A stretch of DNA of 64,000 nucleotides from Nannocystis pusilla (GCF_020073745.1 NZ_JAIRAU010000027.1:266001-330000); one strand, 5' to 3'; shown: positions 54,501 through 63,164, counted from the stretch's first letter. Numbers and translations are program-made. The notes: generated by a model not told the origin, from the letters alone.

Positions 54501-55192
54501 ACGTCAGCCTGGTCTCGCCGCCGCTCGTGGTGGCGAAGGGCGAGGACTTCGTATTGAGCTTCGAGCACGCGTTCAGCTTCGATGACTACTACGATCACCC
54601 GTGGGACGGCGGGGTGATCGAGCTGTCGAACGACGACGGCGCGACCTGGCACGACATCGCCGAGGTCATCCCGGAGCCCGGATACAACGCCGTGATCAGC
54701 GCCGGCGGCAACGTGCTGACGGGTCGCCCGGGGTTCGCCGGCACGAGCGCGGGCTACCCGACGCGCAAGCCGTGGAGCGTGAACCTCGGCAAGGCGCTCG
54801 CGGGGCTGACGATGCGCCTGCGCTTCCGCGTCGGCACCAACGGGGCGTACAGCGCGGCCGGCTGGGACATCGACAACATCTCGATCAGCGGCATCACCAA
54901 CTCGCCGTTCCCGCGCTGGGCCCCCGACGCGAGGTCGTGCGCCCTCCCGGGGGACACCGGCGGCGAGGAGCCGACGACCGGCGGCGAGGCGCCGACGACC
55001 GGCGTCGACTCTACCACCGAGGGCAACACGGAGTCGGACGCGGCGTCGGACGGCGGGCCCGAGGCCGAGGGCGAGGCCGGCTGCGGCTGCGTCGCCGACG
55101 CCGGCGGCCCGAACCCGCTGGCCCAGGGGCTGCCGTGGTTGGCGCTCCTGGGCCTGCGCCGGGGCCGTTCGCGAGCGAATGCTCGGCGGTGA
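51515..55192 (+). CDS. M36 fungalysin-type metalloprotease with PA domain and MYXO-CTERM tail
   Basis: A 1225-residue secreted protease. It has a signal (LLSLTISLACLGLLAADARA), an FTP-like propeptide (about 55-260) and an M36 catalytic domain with zinc motif H615-E-W-G-H (ILTHEWGHFLHHRL) and the third ligand Glu in AESEGWSDF (about 638). A PA domain (about 485-590: LSGKIALISRGMCDDEFKVA, AVGAVLVN) is inserted before it. Further domains (CARDB-like beta sandwich; AWDIDNISI-type) follow. The C terminus has a T-T-G-G-E stalk then CGCVADAGG with a hydrophobic segment and Arg-rich end, the MYXO-CTERM sorting signal. ATG 51515 begins with AT-rich codons. Likely degrades prey or matrix proteins. Confidence 0.92.
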   Translation: MRLLSLTISLACLGLLAADARARDLPNLDAAMSVVPARPAPVASGVALARDPGRGAPSLLWTPLAEAPSQSLSLEAAARQHLERHAPSYGVSRAALAAARHLYTHDTGRGGIIVALRQTVDGVDVFHADVKLLLDRTRRLTAISGTPHPAALSGRVPAFSLAPEHAVGVALRDLYGDLGEVTLAAAGTRDGWRRYALASGGRLRFREPARVRPTYFPLGDRLVPGHFVELQASLGGRTDVYQYIVAADDGRLLYRRDATAYDSYQYRTWAEEGGDRRPFDGPLADYTPHPTGVPGKGPTALAEPPLVTMEGFNTNPDGEPDPWLPPGATTTRGNNVDAYADPHGVDPTFNNRQRAASTSPGVFDHAYDHALAPRASEEQWMAVLVNLFYVANWQHDWWYDSGFTEATGNGQADNFGRGGLDGDPMLVEAQDGALDGLRNNGYMSTPVDGESPRMEILLFDPAGRADLELMPLNQPFAARVANFGPESFDVTADLAQVIDSGGVNPGDACDPPLNDLSGKIALISRGMCDDEFKVAAAEAAGAVGAVLVNLQAVYNPPVLVDADDIVDPSIPSVSTTRSAGEAIAAALEAGSQEARIAAIPSRERDGALDNMILTHEWGHFLHHRLVLSGSPAGRAESEGWSDFNALLMTLREGDDLGGSFGYGQYATFDATGYFGMRRVPYSVDPTRNALSFRHIADGEPLPDDHPISGPASANSLQHNAGEVWATMLWEAYVALHEAHAGDLAFDDVRRRMSDYVVAGMMLAPPDPTYTEQRDALLMAAAATSDADATTLAAAFARRGAGSCAVSPPRFSEDFKGVKEDFELRARGVPLAARFADSLESCDDDGVLDVGEVGQVEVEVFNAGMAPLPAGSTVEVVEHDSSLVFPDGPAAALPELAPRETATVKITVVLADKVNKPQPAALRLRVNGADGCEAPGELLVRGQVDSDLEPASSSSDDVEVEATAWTIEGELGEMAWSRVGSGPGHVWHAADLPTNSDVSLVSPPLVVAKGEDFVLSFEHAFSFDDYYDHPWDGGVIELSNDDGATWHDIAEVIPEPGYNAVISAGGNVLTGRPGFAGTSAGYPTRKPWSVNLGKALAGLTMRLRFRVGTNGAYSAAGWDIDNISISGITNSPFPRWAPDARSCALPGDTGGEEPTTGGEAPTTGVDSTTEGNTESDAASDGGPEAEGEAGCGCVADAGGPNPLAQGLPWLALLGLRRGRSRANARR

Positions 55193-55239
55193 CGGCCGGC
55201 CGTGAATGACATTCGGGCGCAGCGAGGACCCGCGCCGCC

Positions 55240-55289
55240 GAGTCATGAGATTCGCCGGCGCGGGGTCACGACATTCGCGGTCACTGCGG
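55240..55289. repeat. Right 50-bp direct repeat flanking the M36 protease gene
   Basis: The second copy of the 50-bp repeat (GTCATGAGATTCGCC plus GTCACGACATTCGC, 23 bp apart), 88% identical to the left copy. A third partial unit (TGAATGACATTCGG) is at 55203. It contains the stop codon of the downstream beta-propeller lipoprotein gene. Confidence 0.7.
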
Positions 55290-56774
55290 CAGGACCAGCT
55301 TGAGGCCCTGACCGGTCATGTCGGAGTAGGTGTAAGGATTGACGAGGCCGGTGACGATCAGCTTGATCTCGTAGGTGTCGGGATCGACCTTGTAGGCCTT
55401 GTTGGCCTTGTCGACGACCCACACGTAGCCCTCGTTGTCGATGCTGACGCCCCACGGCGAGCCGCAGTCGGGCAGGACGATGTTCTGGTTGGTCCAGGTC
55501 TTGGTGTCGCCGTCGAGCTCGATCAAGCGGCACGGACCGTTGGCGGCGCCCCACACGCGGTTCTCGTTGTCGACGGCGATGCCGAGCGCGCCGCCGCCGG
55601 GGTTGCCGCCGTTGCCCAGGCCCTGCCACTGCTTGGCGACCGGATCGTAGAAGTACATGTGGTCGGCGCCGGAGAAGGCGCCGACGTACATGTTGCCGTT
55701 CTGATCGACGCCCATGCCGTACTTGTAGTTGCCGGGCGAGAGGCCGAGCTCCTCGATCTGCAGGGTGACGGCGTCGACGCGGATCGAGACCTCGTTGTCG
55801 TAGCCGATGACGAACAGGTCGCCGGCGGTATTGACGGCGCCGCCGTAGGGGCCGAACGAGTTGGCGTTCCAGTTGGGGCGCTGGACGTCGTCGAGGATCG
55901 CGCCGGTGTCGCCGTCGAGGCGGGAGAAGTGGGCGATGTTGTTGACGTCCTTGTAGCCGACCCACAGCCGCGGGACGGGCGTCTCACAGCTGACCGGATC
56001 CTGGGCGACGCCCTCCCACGCGGTCGGGCGCGCGCCGCCGGAGTAGCCGTTGGCGAGCGGGAGCGGGGTGTGCCACACCACGCATTCGTCCTGACCCCAC
56101 GGGCGGATGTCGTTGGGGCCGGTCGAGGTGTCGATCATGCCGTTGCCGTTCTTGTCGACGCACTTCTCCGGCAATGCCATGACCTTGGTGACGCTGCCCG
56201 GGTTGCGGTTGCTGACCGCGACGTCGCCGAACTGGTTGACCGAGGTGCGCGACGGCTCGCCGCCGTTCGGGACCGGGTTGGTGTAGTAACGCCCGACCTC
56301 GACGCCCGTCATCGTGTTGATCTTGGAGACGGTGCCCTGCGTGGTGTTGGCGATCCAGATGTAGTCGAACGTGACGGGCTGATCGTCCGGCGGACAGCCG
56401 GGCGGGCCGCCCATGTCGAGCTTCATGCCGCCGGTGGTGGTCGTGGTGGTGGTGCCGGCCGTGGTGGTGTCGGTCGTCGCGGTCGGGTCGGTGGCGCTGA
56501 CGCCGTCGGTGGTGTCGGTGGTGCTGGTCGGCGTGCCGGTGGTCGGCACCGTGCTGCCCTGCGTCTCGCCCTGCGTGCCGGTCGGCCCCTCGGTGCCCGT
56601 CTGCGTGGCGGTGCCGGTGCCGCCGTCGCTGGTGCCGGTCGGCTGGGTGCCCTGGGTGGCGGTGCCGCCGTCGCTCATCGTGCCGCTGCCCGCGTCGCCG
56701 CACCCGTGGATCGCTGCGACGGTGACCAGGGTAACTGCGGCGGATCGCCAGCGGAGATGGGTAGAGTTACGCAT
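55281..56774 (-). CDS. Beta-propeller (NHL/Vgb-like) lipoprotein with Thr-rich stalk
   Basis: A 497-residue lipoprotein (signal LVTVAAIHGCGDAG). A very Thr/Gly-rich stalk (about 30-115: QGTQPTGT, T-T-T-runs) is followed by a Cys-containing entry (GGPPGCPPDDQPVTFDYIWI) and repeated blade motifs (YIWIANTTQGTVSKINTMTG, MYVGAFSGADHMYFYDP, GVSIDNEGYVWVVDKANKAY), typical of NHL/SMP-30-like six-bladed propellers such as virginiamycin B lyase. A lyase activity is not implied; a binding or scaffold role is as likely. ATG 56774. Convergent with the M36 protease gene. Confidence 0.8.
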   Translation of the reverse strand: MRNSTHLRWRSAAVTLVTVAAIHGCGDAGSGTMSDGGTATQGTQPTGTSDGGTGTATQTGTEGPTGTQGETQGSTVPTTGTPTSTTDTTDGVSATDPTATTDTTTAGTTTTTTTGGMKLDMGGPPGCPPDDQPVTFDYIWIANTTQGTVSKINTMTGVEVGRYYTNPVPNGGEPSRTSVNQFGDVAVSNRNPGSVTKVMALPEKCVDKNGNGMIDTSTGPNDIRPWGQDECVVWHTPLPLANGYSGGARPTAWEGVAQDPVSCETPVPRLWVGYKDVNNIAHFSRLDGDTGAILDDVQRPNWNANSFGPYGGAVNTAGDLFVIGYDNEVSIRVDAVTLQIEELGLSPGNYKYGMGVDQNGNMYVGAFSGADHMYFYDPVAKQWQGLGNGGNPGGGALGIAVDNENRVWGAANGPCRLIELDGDTKTWTNQNIVLPDCGSPWGVSIDNEGYVWVVDKANKAYKVDPDTYEIKLIVTGLVNPYTYSDMTGQGLKLVLPQ

Positions 56775-56915
56775 CGCTCGATGAGAGCAGAAACCCTCGA
56801 TCGAGACAAGCGCGCGCGGAAGCGATAGCGGCGAGGGCCCCTCGGTCGCAGAGTCGGGCCGGCTCGCAGGCCTGGATCGGGCGCGCGACGGAGGGCGGCT
56901 CGCGGCTCGAGGACG

Positions 56916-57809
56916 TCATGGCGAGAGCTCGCTCCACACGCGCGCGACCGGATCGATGTCCTTCACCCGGTAGGGTCGGTCCTGACGCAGTCGCTCGAAC
57001 AGCTCGGGGCCCAGCTGGCCGTCGCGCTCGAGGAGCGCGATGAGCTCGGTGGCGAGCGCGTGCAGGCTCACCGAGCTCCCCGGCAGGGAACGGCTCAAGC
57101 GCTCGCCGTTGGGGCCGTAGGCGACGAAGCGGCGCAGCTCGTCGGCCGACATCAAGCTGACGAGCAGGTCGAGGAGCTTCGCCTTGGCTTGTTCGCGGGT
57201 GACCGTGGGCTTCGTCGGCGCGGGGCTCGCCGTATTCGTCGTCCCGGGCGCGCCGCCCTCGATGCGTGCGGCGAGGTTCCACGCGGGATCGAGGGTCGGG
57301 GCAGGCTTGGGCTGGATGACCCGAATCTCCGGATTCACCGGCGGTGGCGGCGAGGTCTGACCAGTGAGGTGCCGGTACAGGTCCGGGAACCCGACCGGCA
57401 GCGTATGCCGATGGAACTGTTTCATCATCAGCGGCACCGAGTCGTCAGGCTCGGCGTCGAAGAGCACCGGGACGAACTTGCGAAGGTCGCTCTTCGCGTC
57501 GTACAGCAGGTTGCGGATGAGGTTCCCCTCCCAGGCGACGCCCTTGCCCTTCTCCGGCGCCTCCAGGCCGTCGATGCGGCGACGGTAGGTCGCCGAGCAC
57601 ACGCACACGACATAATTTGCGGCCTGCAGCTCTCTCTCCATCCAAAACGGCCAGCCGACGCTCGGCCCGGGAGATTCGTACTGATCGAGGACCGCCAGCA
57701 GGCCGAACGCGCGCAAGGTGTCGGCGAGCCGACGGACCTTGGCGGCGTGTTCGTCGCTGTCGTGGGTGTAGCTGATAAAGATACGTGCTGCGGGTGCAGG
57801 TTCTTGCAC
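56916..57809 (-). CDS. SEFIR domain protein with probable effector-associated domain
   Basis: A 297-residue cytoplasmic protein. Residues about 8-150 form a SEFIR domain, the TIR-related module of receptor signalling: RIFISYTHDSDEHAAKV, LRAFGLLAVLDQYESPGPSV, WMERELQAANYVVCVCSATY, the F-V-P-V-L-F strand. After a Pro-rich linker, about 215-280 (SADELRRFVAYGPNG, LHALATELIALLERDGQLGP, LFERLRQDRP) resembles the small helical effector-associated domains that recruit partners in bacterial conflict and NLR-like systems. Both point to a signalling or immune adaptor. GTG 57809 is chosen because upstream sequence is AT-rich and promoter-like; GTG 57887 is an alternative. No partner gene is adjacent. Confidence 0.75.
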   Translation of the reverse strand: MQEPAPAARIFISYTHDSDEHAAKVRRLADTLRAFGLLAVLDQYESPGPSVGWPFWMERELQAANYVVCVCSATYRRRIDGLEAPEKGKGVAWEGNLIRNLLYDAKSDLRKFVPVLFDAEPDDSVPLMMKQFHRHTLPVGFPDLYRHLTGQTSPPPPVNPEIRVIQPKPAPTLDPAWNLAARIEGGAPGTTNTASPAPTKPTVTREQAKAKLLDLLVSLMSADELRRFVAYGPNGERLSRSLPGSSVSLHALATELIALLERDGQLGPELFERLRQDRPYRVKDIDPVARVWSELSP

Positions 57810-58153
57810 GGGTCGAGGGTGCCACGGCCGGGTACGGGTGTCGAGAGCGACGGCGGTCCGCTCGAGCCTGCATTTCGCAATGTGCACACAGAAAATGTGT
57901 AGACCCGAATGGAGCGCTCCTCGATTCGCGTCGGCCCCGTTTCGATGAACTCGGCGGGCGCGGAAGACACTCCGGCGTCAGCCTGACCGGGTCGCCCGTG
58001 GTGCGAGATCGCGCCTGTCGGACGGTAGCGCAAACGCCGCCGATGGCCATGCAGGGAACGGGCATGCGGCGGCGGAACGTTGCCCATCGGGTGATTTTCG
58101 GGCATACAGCCGCCGCACGGGCGACGGAGCGATGCGCGACTCCGCTTGCGAAG
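57810..58153. other. Divergent control region of the SEFIR and TetR genes
   Basis: No gene seen. AT-rich elements (TACACATTTTCTGTG on the minus strand; the dyad ACACA-N5-TGTGT at 57886-57900) fit a promoter for the SEFIR gene. The composition toward the TetR gene is less G/C-biased than in the rest of the window. Confidence 0.4.
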
Positions 58154-58171
58154 ATACCGACCGGACGGTAT
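58154..58171. promoter_or_regulatory. TetR-type operator
   Basis: ATACCGACCGGACGGTAT is an 18-bp imperfect palindrome (mirror positions match except one pair), 12 bp before the TetR start codon. It is a size and place typical for autoregulating TetR repressors that control RND pumps. Confidence 0.65.
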
Positions 58172-58183
58172 GTTTCCCGGCCC

Positions 58184-58744
58184 GTGTCGCTCGCCAACCA
58201 GCGCAAGAAAGAGCCCGATGTCGTGCGGCAGAAGCTGCTCGATTGTGCTGCGCAGATTTTGGTCGACCGGGGCCTCGCCAATTTGACGGTGCAAGCAGTC
58301 GCCGAGGCCGCGGGCGTGACCAAGGGCGGCCTTCTGCACCATTTCACCAGCAAGCAAAAGCTGACCGAGGCGCTGTTCGCCGAGCAGCTTCGCGTGCTCG
58401 ACGCGGAGATCGACGCGGCGATGGCGGCCGATCCTGTCGCCCACGGACGATTTACCCGGGCATATGTCCGCAGCACCCTGCGCGCCGATCACAGGGGGCC
58501 CTGTCCGTGCGCGGCGCTCAATGTCTCGACGCTGATCGACCCGGCGCTGCGGCAGGCGTGGGGCGACTGGTACAAGGCGCGCCTGAGCCGTCACCGTGAC
58601 ACCGACGGCGATCTGGCGCTGCAACTCGTCCGCTACGCGGCGGACGGGGTATGGCTGGAGGACCTGATGGCTCAAGCCGGTGAACCCCCGATCGATCGCA
58701 AGGCATTGCTCTCGCAAATGATCGAACTGACCCGAAAGCGGTGA
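58184..58744 (+). CDS. TetR-family repressor of the RND pump
   Basis: A 186-residue TetR regulator. The helix-turn-helix is at about 30-60 (LTVQAVAEAAGVTKGGLLHH then FTSKQKLTEALFAEQL). The C-terminal ligand domain is short. GTG start at 58184. Codon and base composition are less G/C-rich than neighbouring genes, which may reflect horizontal acquisition together with the pump. It most likely represses itself and the two pump genes on the same strand. Confidence 0.92.
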   Translation: MSLANQRKKEPDVVRQKLLDCAAQILVDRGLANLTVQAVAEAAGVTKGGLLHHFTSKQKLTEALFAEQLRVLDAEIDAAMAADPVAHGRFTRAYVRSTLRADHRGPCPCAALNVSTLIDPALRQAWGDWYKARLSRHRDTDGDLALQLVRYAADGVWLEDLMAQAGEPPIDRKALLSQMIELTRKR

Positions 58745-58866
58745 CGACGGGGCCTGCGGGGCTCCCCGGCGCTGCGATCGTCCTGACCATTTCCTACCCA
58801 TGCGCGCTGCGCCTCGAACCGGACGTCGTCCGGCCGACGAGTGCGAATGCGACAGGTGCCGAAATC

Positions 58867-60021
58867 ATGCAATCCTGTTTCCTCTCCCCGTTCGTGAAGC
58901 GCCTGGCGCTGTTCGCCCTGCTCGTCGCGTGCCAGCCGCCGCCGGCCGACGCCGCCCCCACGCACGAGCCGCCGGCGCCGGAGGTGTCGACCGTGGTCGT
59001 GGCGACCCGCGCGGTCCCCCGCGTGCGCGAGCTGCCGGGACGTGTGGCCTCGTCGCGCGTCGCCGAGGTGCGCGCGCGGATCTCCGGCATCGTCCTCGAG
59101 CGCGTGTTCGAGGAGGGTAGTCACGTCCGCAAGGGCGACGTGCTGTTCCGCCTCGAGCCGACGGTCTACCGGGCCGAGCGCGACGCGCAGTCGGCCGCGG
59201 TCGAGCGGGCCGAGGCGACGCGCGACCAGGCTCGCCGGCACGCGAACCGCACCCTGACGTTGCTCGAGCGTCAGACCGTCAGCACGGCCACGAACGACGT
59301 CGCCGACGCGGCGCTCAAGCAGGCCGAGGCGGAGTACGCGTCGGCGAAGGCGCGGCTGGCCCGGGCGCGCATCGATCTCGATCACGCCACGGTGCGCGCG
59401 CCGATCAGCGGCCGGATCGGTCGCGCCCTGGTGACCGAGGGCGCGCTCGTCAACGAGGTCGCGGCGACGCACCTCGCGACGATTCAGCAGATCGATCCGA
59501 TCTACGTCGACTTCGTGCAGCCCGTCGACCTCCTCGACGGGAGCGACGACGACGGCAGCGCCGAGGTCGAGCTCGTGCGCCCCGACGGCAGCGTGTACGG
59601 CGAGGTCGGGAAGCTCCTGTTCACCGACGTCAACGTCGACCCGGGCACCGCCCAGGTGACGCTGCGCGCGACGTTCCCGAACCCCGACGGCGCCCTGCTG
59701 CCCGGCACCTACGTGCGCGTGCGTCTGGCCCGCGGGCGCGCCACCGACGCGGTGGTCGTGCCGCCGCAGGCGATCCAGCGCAGCAGCGCCGGCGAGGCGC
59801 AGGCGTTCGTGGTCGACGGCGCCGGCAAGGTCGCGCTCAAACCACTTCGCACCGGACCGCTGATCGACGTCGGCTGGGTCGTCGAGGACGGGCTCGCGGC
59901 GGGCGAGATCCTCATCGTCGAAGGTTTCCAGAAGATCGGCCCCGGGGCCAGCGTGAAGCCGATCCCGTGGAGCGAACCCAGCCTCGCGCCGGCGCTCGCG
60001 CCGACCACCGCGCAGCGCTGA
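58867..60021 (+). CDS. RND efflux periplasmic adaptor (membrane fusion lipoprotein)
   Basis: A 384-residue lipoprotein (LFALLVACQPP) of the MexA/AcrA type. It has the biotin-lipoyl half motifs (RVAEVRARISGIVLERVFEE, LFRLEPTVYR; later ATVRAPISGRIGRALVTEGA), a coiled-coil hairpin (about 105-160) and the beta-barrel/MP domains (IDPIYVDFVQP, VNVDPGTAQVTLRATFPNPD). It links the inner-membrane transporter to the outer membrane. The RND gene starts 32 bp after. The start (ATG 58867) is fixed by the signal. No outer-membrane channel gene is nearby. Confidence 0.93.
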   Translation: MQSCFLSPFVKRLALFALLVACQPPPADAAPTHEPPAPEVSTVVVATRAVPRVRELPGRVASSRVAEVRARISGIVLERVFEEGSHVRKGDVLFRLEPTVYRAERDAQSAAVERAEATRDQARRHANRTLTLLERQTVSTATNDVADAALKQAEAEYASAKARLARARIDLDHATVRAPISGRIGRALVTEGALVNEVAATHLATIQQIDPIYVDFVQPVDLLDGSDDDGSAEVELVRPDGSVYGEVGKLLFTDVNVDPGTAQVTLRATFPNPDGALLPGTYVRVRLARGRATDAVVVPPQAIQRSSAGEAQAFVVDGAGKVALKPLRTGPLIDVGWVVEDGLAAGEILIVEGFQKIGPGASVKPIPWSEPSLAPALAPTTAQR

Positions 60022-60053
60022 AAACGATCCATCCGCCCGGGGAGGGCATTGTC

Positions 60054-63000
60054 ATGATCTCCTTCTTCATCGATCGCCCGATCTTCGCCTGGGCCATCTC
60101 GCTGTTCATCATGCTGGCGGGCGCGATCTCGCTGACCTACCTGCCGGTCTCGCAGTACCCCAGCGTGGCGCCGGTGACGGTCTCGGTGACCGCGAACTAC
60201 CCCGGCGCGCCGCCGGAGCGGCTCTACGAGGGCGTCACGCGGATCCTCGAGGAGGAGCTCAACGGCATCCCGGGGCTGATGTACTTCGAGTCGACCAGCG
60301 ACGCCTCGGGGACGACGCAGACCATGGTGTCGTTCGCGCCCGGGTCCGACCCGGCGCAGGCGACGGTGGCGGTGCAGAACCGGCTCAAGCGCGTCGAGGC
60401 CCGGCTGCCGCGGGTGGTGGCGCAGCAGGGCGTGATCATCGAGGAGGCGACGACGGCGATCATGCAGTTCGTCACGGTGCGCTCGACCGACGGCAGCATG
60501 ACGGAGATCGAGCTCGGCGACCTGGCGGCGCGGCGGATCGTGGGCGAGCTGCGGCGGGTGCCCGGGGTCGGTCGGGCGACGCTGTTCTCCACCGAGAAGG
60601 CGCTGCGCGTGTGGATCGATCCGGCCCGCCTCGTCGGCTACGGCCTGACGGCCGGCGACGTCACGGCGGCGATCGAGAGTCAGAACGCCCAGGTCGCGTC
60701 CGGCATCGTCGGCGCGCCGCCGGCGGCGGATGGCCAGCGGATCGCCGCCAACGTGCTCGTCAAGGGCCAGCTGAACACGGTGCAGGAGTTCGAGGAGATC
60801 GTCCTGCGGGCCAACCTCGACGGCTCGCTGGTGCGCCTGCGCGACGTCGCCGACGTCGAGCTCGGCGGCCAGAGCTACTTGATGCAGTCGCGCCTCGACG
60901 GGAGGCCCGCGGCCGGCATCGGCATCCAGCTCGCGCCCGGCGGCAACGCGCTGGCCACCGCGACCGGCGTGCACGCGAAGATCGCCGAGCTCTCGCGGAC
61001 GATGCCGGCGAACGTCGAGATCTCGGTCCCCTACGACACGACGCCGTTCGTCGAGGTGTCGATCCGCCAGGTGCTGGTCACGCTGCTCGAGGCGATGGGG
61101 CTGGTGTTCGCGGTGATGTTCCTGTTCCTGCAGGACCTCCGCTACACCGTCATCCCGGCGATCGTGGTGCCGGTCGCGCTGCTCGGGACCTGCGCCGCGC
61201 TGCTGCTCGCCGGGTTCTCGATCAACGTGCTGACCATGTTCGGCATGGTGCTGGCGATCGGCATCCTCGTCGACGACGCGATCGTCGTGGTCGAGAACGT
61301 CGAGCGCATCATGGCCGAGGAGGGCCTCCCGCCGAGAGAGGCGACGCGCAAGGCGATGGGCCAGATCACCGGGGCGATCGTCGGCATCACCGTGGTGCTG
61401 GTCGCGGTGTTCCTGCCGATGGCGTTCTTCCCGGGCTCGGTCGGGGTCATCTATCGCCAGTTCGCGGTGTCGATGGCGACGTCGATCGCGTTCTCGGCGT
61501 TCCTGGCCCTGTCGCTGACGCCGGCGCTGTGCGGCACGCTGCTCCGGCCGGTGCAGGCGGGGCACGGGCACGCCCGTCGCGGGCCGTTCGGGTGGTTCAA
61601 CCGCGGCTTCGAGGCGGCGACGCTGGGCTACCGCGCGGGCGTCGGCGGGGTGCTGCGTCGGCCCGCGCGCTTCCTGGCGATCTACGTGGCCCTGCTCGGC
61701 GCGCTGGCGTGGAGCTACGAGCGGCTGCCCTCGAGCTTCCTGCCGACCGAGGACCAGGGCTACCTGATCGTCGACGTCCAGACCCCGCCGGAGGCGTCGC
61801 AGCAGCGCACCCTCGAGGTGATCGAGACGATCGAGGCGCACTTCGCGGGCGAGGCGGCGGTGGCGAGCGTAGCGACGATCGCCGGGTTCGGGTTCTCGGG
61901 TCAGGGCCAGAACGCGGCGCTCGCGTTCGTCATGCTCGACGACTGGTCGCAGCGCGGCCCGGAGGACTCGGCCGACGCCGTGGGCGCGCGGGCCAACGCG
62001 GTGCTCGGGGGGGTGCCCGACGCGCTGGCCTTCGCCCTCGCGCCGCCGGCGATCGAGTCGCTCGGCAATTCGAGCGGGTTCAGCTTTCGCCTGCAGGACA
62101 AGGCCCAGCGCGGTCACGCGGCGCTGGCGGCGGCCCGCGATCAACTGCTGGCGGCGGCGGCGCAGAGCCCGATCCTCGCCGGCGTGTACGTCGAGGGCCT
62201 GCCGACCGCGCCGCAGATCGTGCTCCGCATCGACCGCGACAAGGCGAACGCGCTCGGGGTCGGCTTCGCGGCGATCAACCAGACGCTGTCGACCAACCTC
62301 GGCTCGGCGTACGTCAACGACTTCCCCAACCAGTCGCGCATGCAGCGGGTCATCGTCCAGGCCGACCCCGCCAGGCGGATGCGCGCGGAGGACCTGCTCG
62401 ACCTGTTCGTGCGCAGCGGCGAGGGCAAGATGGTGCCGGTGCGCGCGTTCGCCGAGGTCGAGTGGACGATGGGGCCGTCGCAGGTGGTCAGCTACAACGG
62501 CTACCCGAGCATCAAGTTCAGCGGCAGCGCGGCCGCCGGGTACGCCAGCGGCGACGCGATGGCGGAGATGGAGCGCCTGGTCGCCCAGCTCCCGGAGGGC
62601 TTCGACTACGCGTGGTCCGGGCAGTCGCTGCAGGAGAAGCTGTCGGGCAGCCAGGCGTTCTACCTGCTGGCGCTGTCCCTCGTGTGCGTGTTCCTCTGCC
62701 TCGCGGCGCTCTACGAGAGCTGGTCGATCCCCCTCGCGGTCCTGCTCGTGATCCCGACCGGCGTGCTCGGCTCGGTCCTCGCCATCTCGTGGCGCGAGCT
62801 GCCGAACGACGTCTACTTCAAGGTGGGACTCATCACGATCATCGGCCTGACCGCGAAGAACGCGATCCTGATCATCGAGGTCGCCAAGGAGCTGGTCGCC
62901 CAGGGGCGCTCCGTCCGGGCCGCGGCGATCGAGGCGTGCCGGCTGCGCTTCCGCCCGATCGTGATGACGTCGCTCGCGTTCATCCTCGGCGTGGTGCCGC

Positions 63001-63164
63001 TGGCGATCGCCACCGGCGCGAGCTCGAACAGCCAGCGGGCGATCGGCACCGGGGTGCTCGGCGGCATGCTCGCGGCGACGGTGCTGGCGATCTTCGCCAC
63101 CCCGCTGTTCTACGCGCTGATCGCGTCGGCCTCGCGCAGGCGAGGCGAGCCGGAGCGGCATTGA
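60054..63164 (+). CDS. RND (HAE1) multidrug efflux transporter
   Basis: A 1036-residue inner-membrane proton antiporter of the AcrB/MexB type, starting MISFFIDRPIFAWAISLFIM. It has the expected 12 membrane segments and two large periplasmic loops. The proton-relay Asp pair is intact in LAIGILVDDAIVVVENVERI, and the C-terminal LTAKNAILIIEVAKELVAQG has the partner Lys. GGAGGG precedes the ATG. Together with the adaptor it forms the inner part of a tripartite pump, probably exporting drugs or lipophilic compounds. Confidence 0.95.
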   Translation: MISFFIDRPIFAWAISLFIMLAGAISLTYLPVSQYPSVAPVTVSVTANYPGAPPERLYEGVTRILEEELNGIPGLMYFESTSDASGTTQTMVSFAPGSDPAQATVAVQNRLKRVEARLPRVVAQQGVIIEEATTAIMQFVTVRSTDGSMTEIELGDLAARRIVGELRRVPGVGRATLFSTEKALRVWIDPARLVGYGLTAGDVTAAIESQNAQVASGIVGAPPAADGQRIAANVLVKGQLNTVQEFEEIVLRANLDGSLVRLRDVADVELGGQSYLMQSRLDGRPAAGIGIQLAPGGNALATATGVHAKIAELSRTMPANVEISVPYDTTPFVEVSIRQVLVTLLEAMGLVFAVMFLFLQDLRYTVIPAIVVPVALLGTCAALLLAGFSINVLTMFGMVLAIGILVDDAIVVVENVERIMAEEGLPPREATRKAMGQITGAIVGITVVLVAVFLPMAFFPGSVGVIYRQFAVSMATSIAFSAFLALSLTPALCGTLLRPVQAGHGHARRGPFGWFNRGFEAATLGYRAGVGGVLRRPARFLAIYVALLGALAWSYERLPSSFLPTEDQGYLIVDVQTPPEASQQRTLEVIETIEAHFAGEAAVASVATIAGFGFSGQGQNAALAFVMLDDWSQRGPEDSADAVGARANAVLGGVPDALAFALAPPAIESLGNSSGFSFRLQDKAQRGHAALAAARDQLLAAAAQSPILAGVYVEGLPTAPQIVLRIDRDKANALGVGFAAINQTLSTNLGSAYVNDFPNQSRMQRVIVQADPARRMRAEDLLDLFVRSGEGKMVPVRAFAEVEWTMGPSQVVSYNGYPSIKFSGSAAAGYASGDAMAEMERLVAQLPEGFDYAWSGQSLQEKLSGSQAFYLLALSLVCVFLCLAALYESWSIPLAVLLVIPTGVLGSVLAISWRELPNDVYFKVGLITIIGLTAKNAILIIEVAKELVAQGRSVRAAAIEACRLRFRPIVMTSLAFILGVVPLAIATGASSNSQRAIGTGVLGGMLAATVLAIFATPLFYALIASASRRRGEPERH

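Noticed and set aside
51515..55192. The M36 gene and its flanking repeats as a transposon
   Set aside because: No transposase, no terminal inverted repeats and no target-site duplication are visible; only direct repeats.
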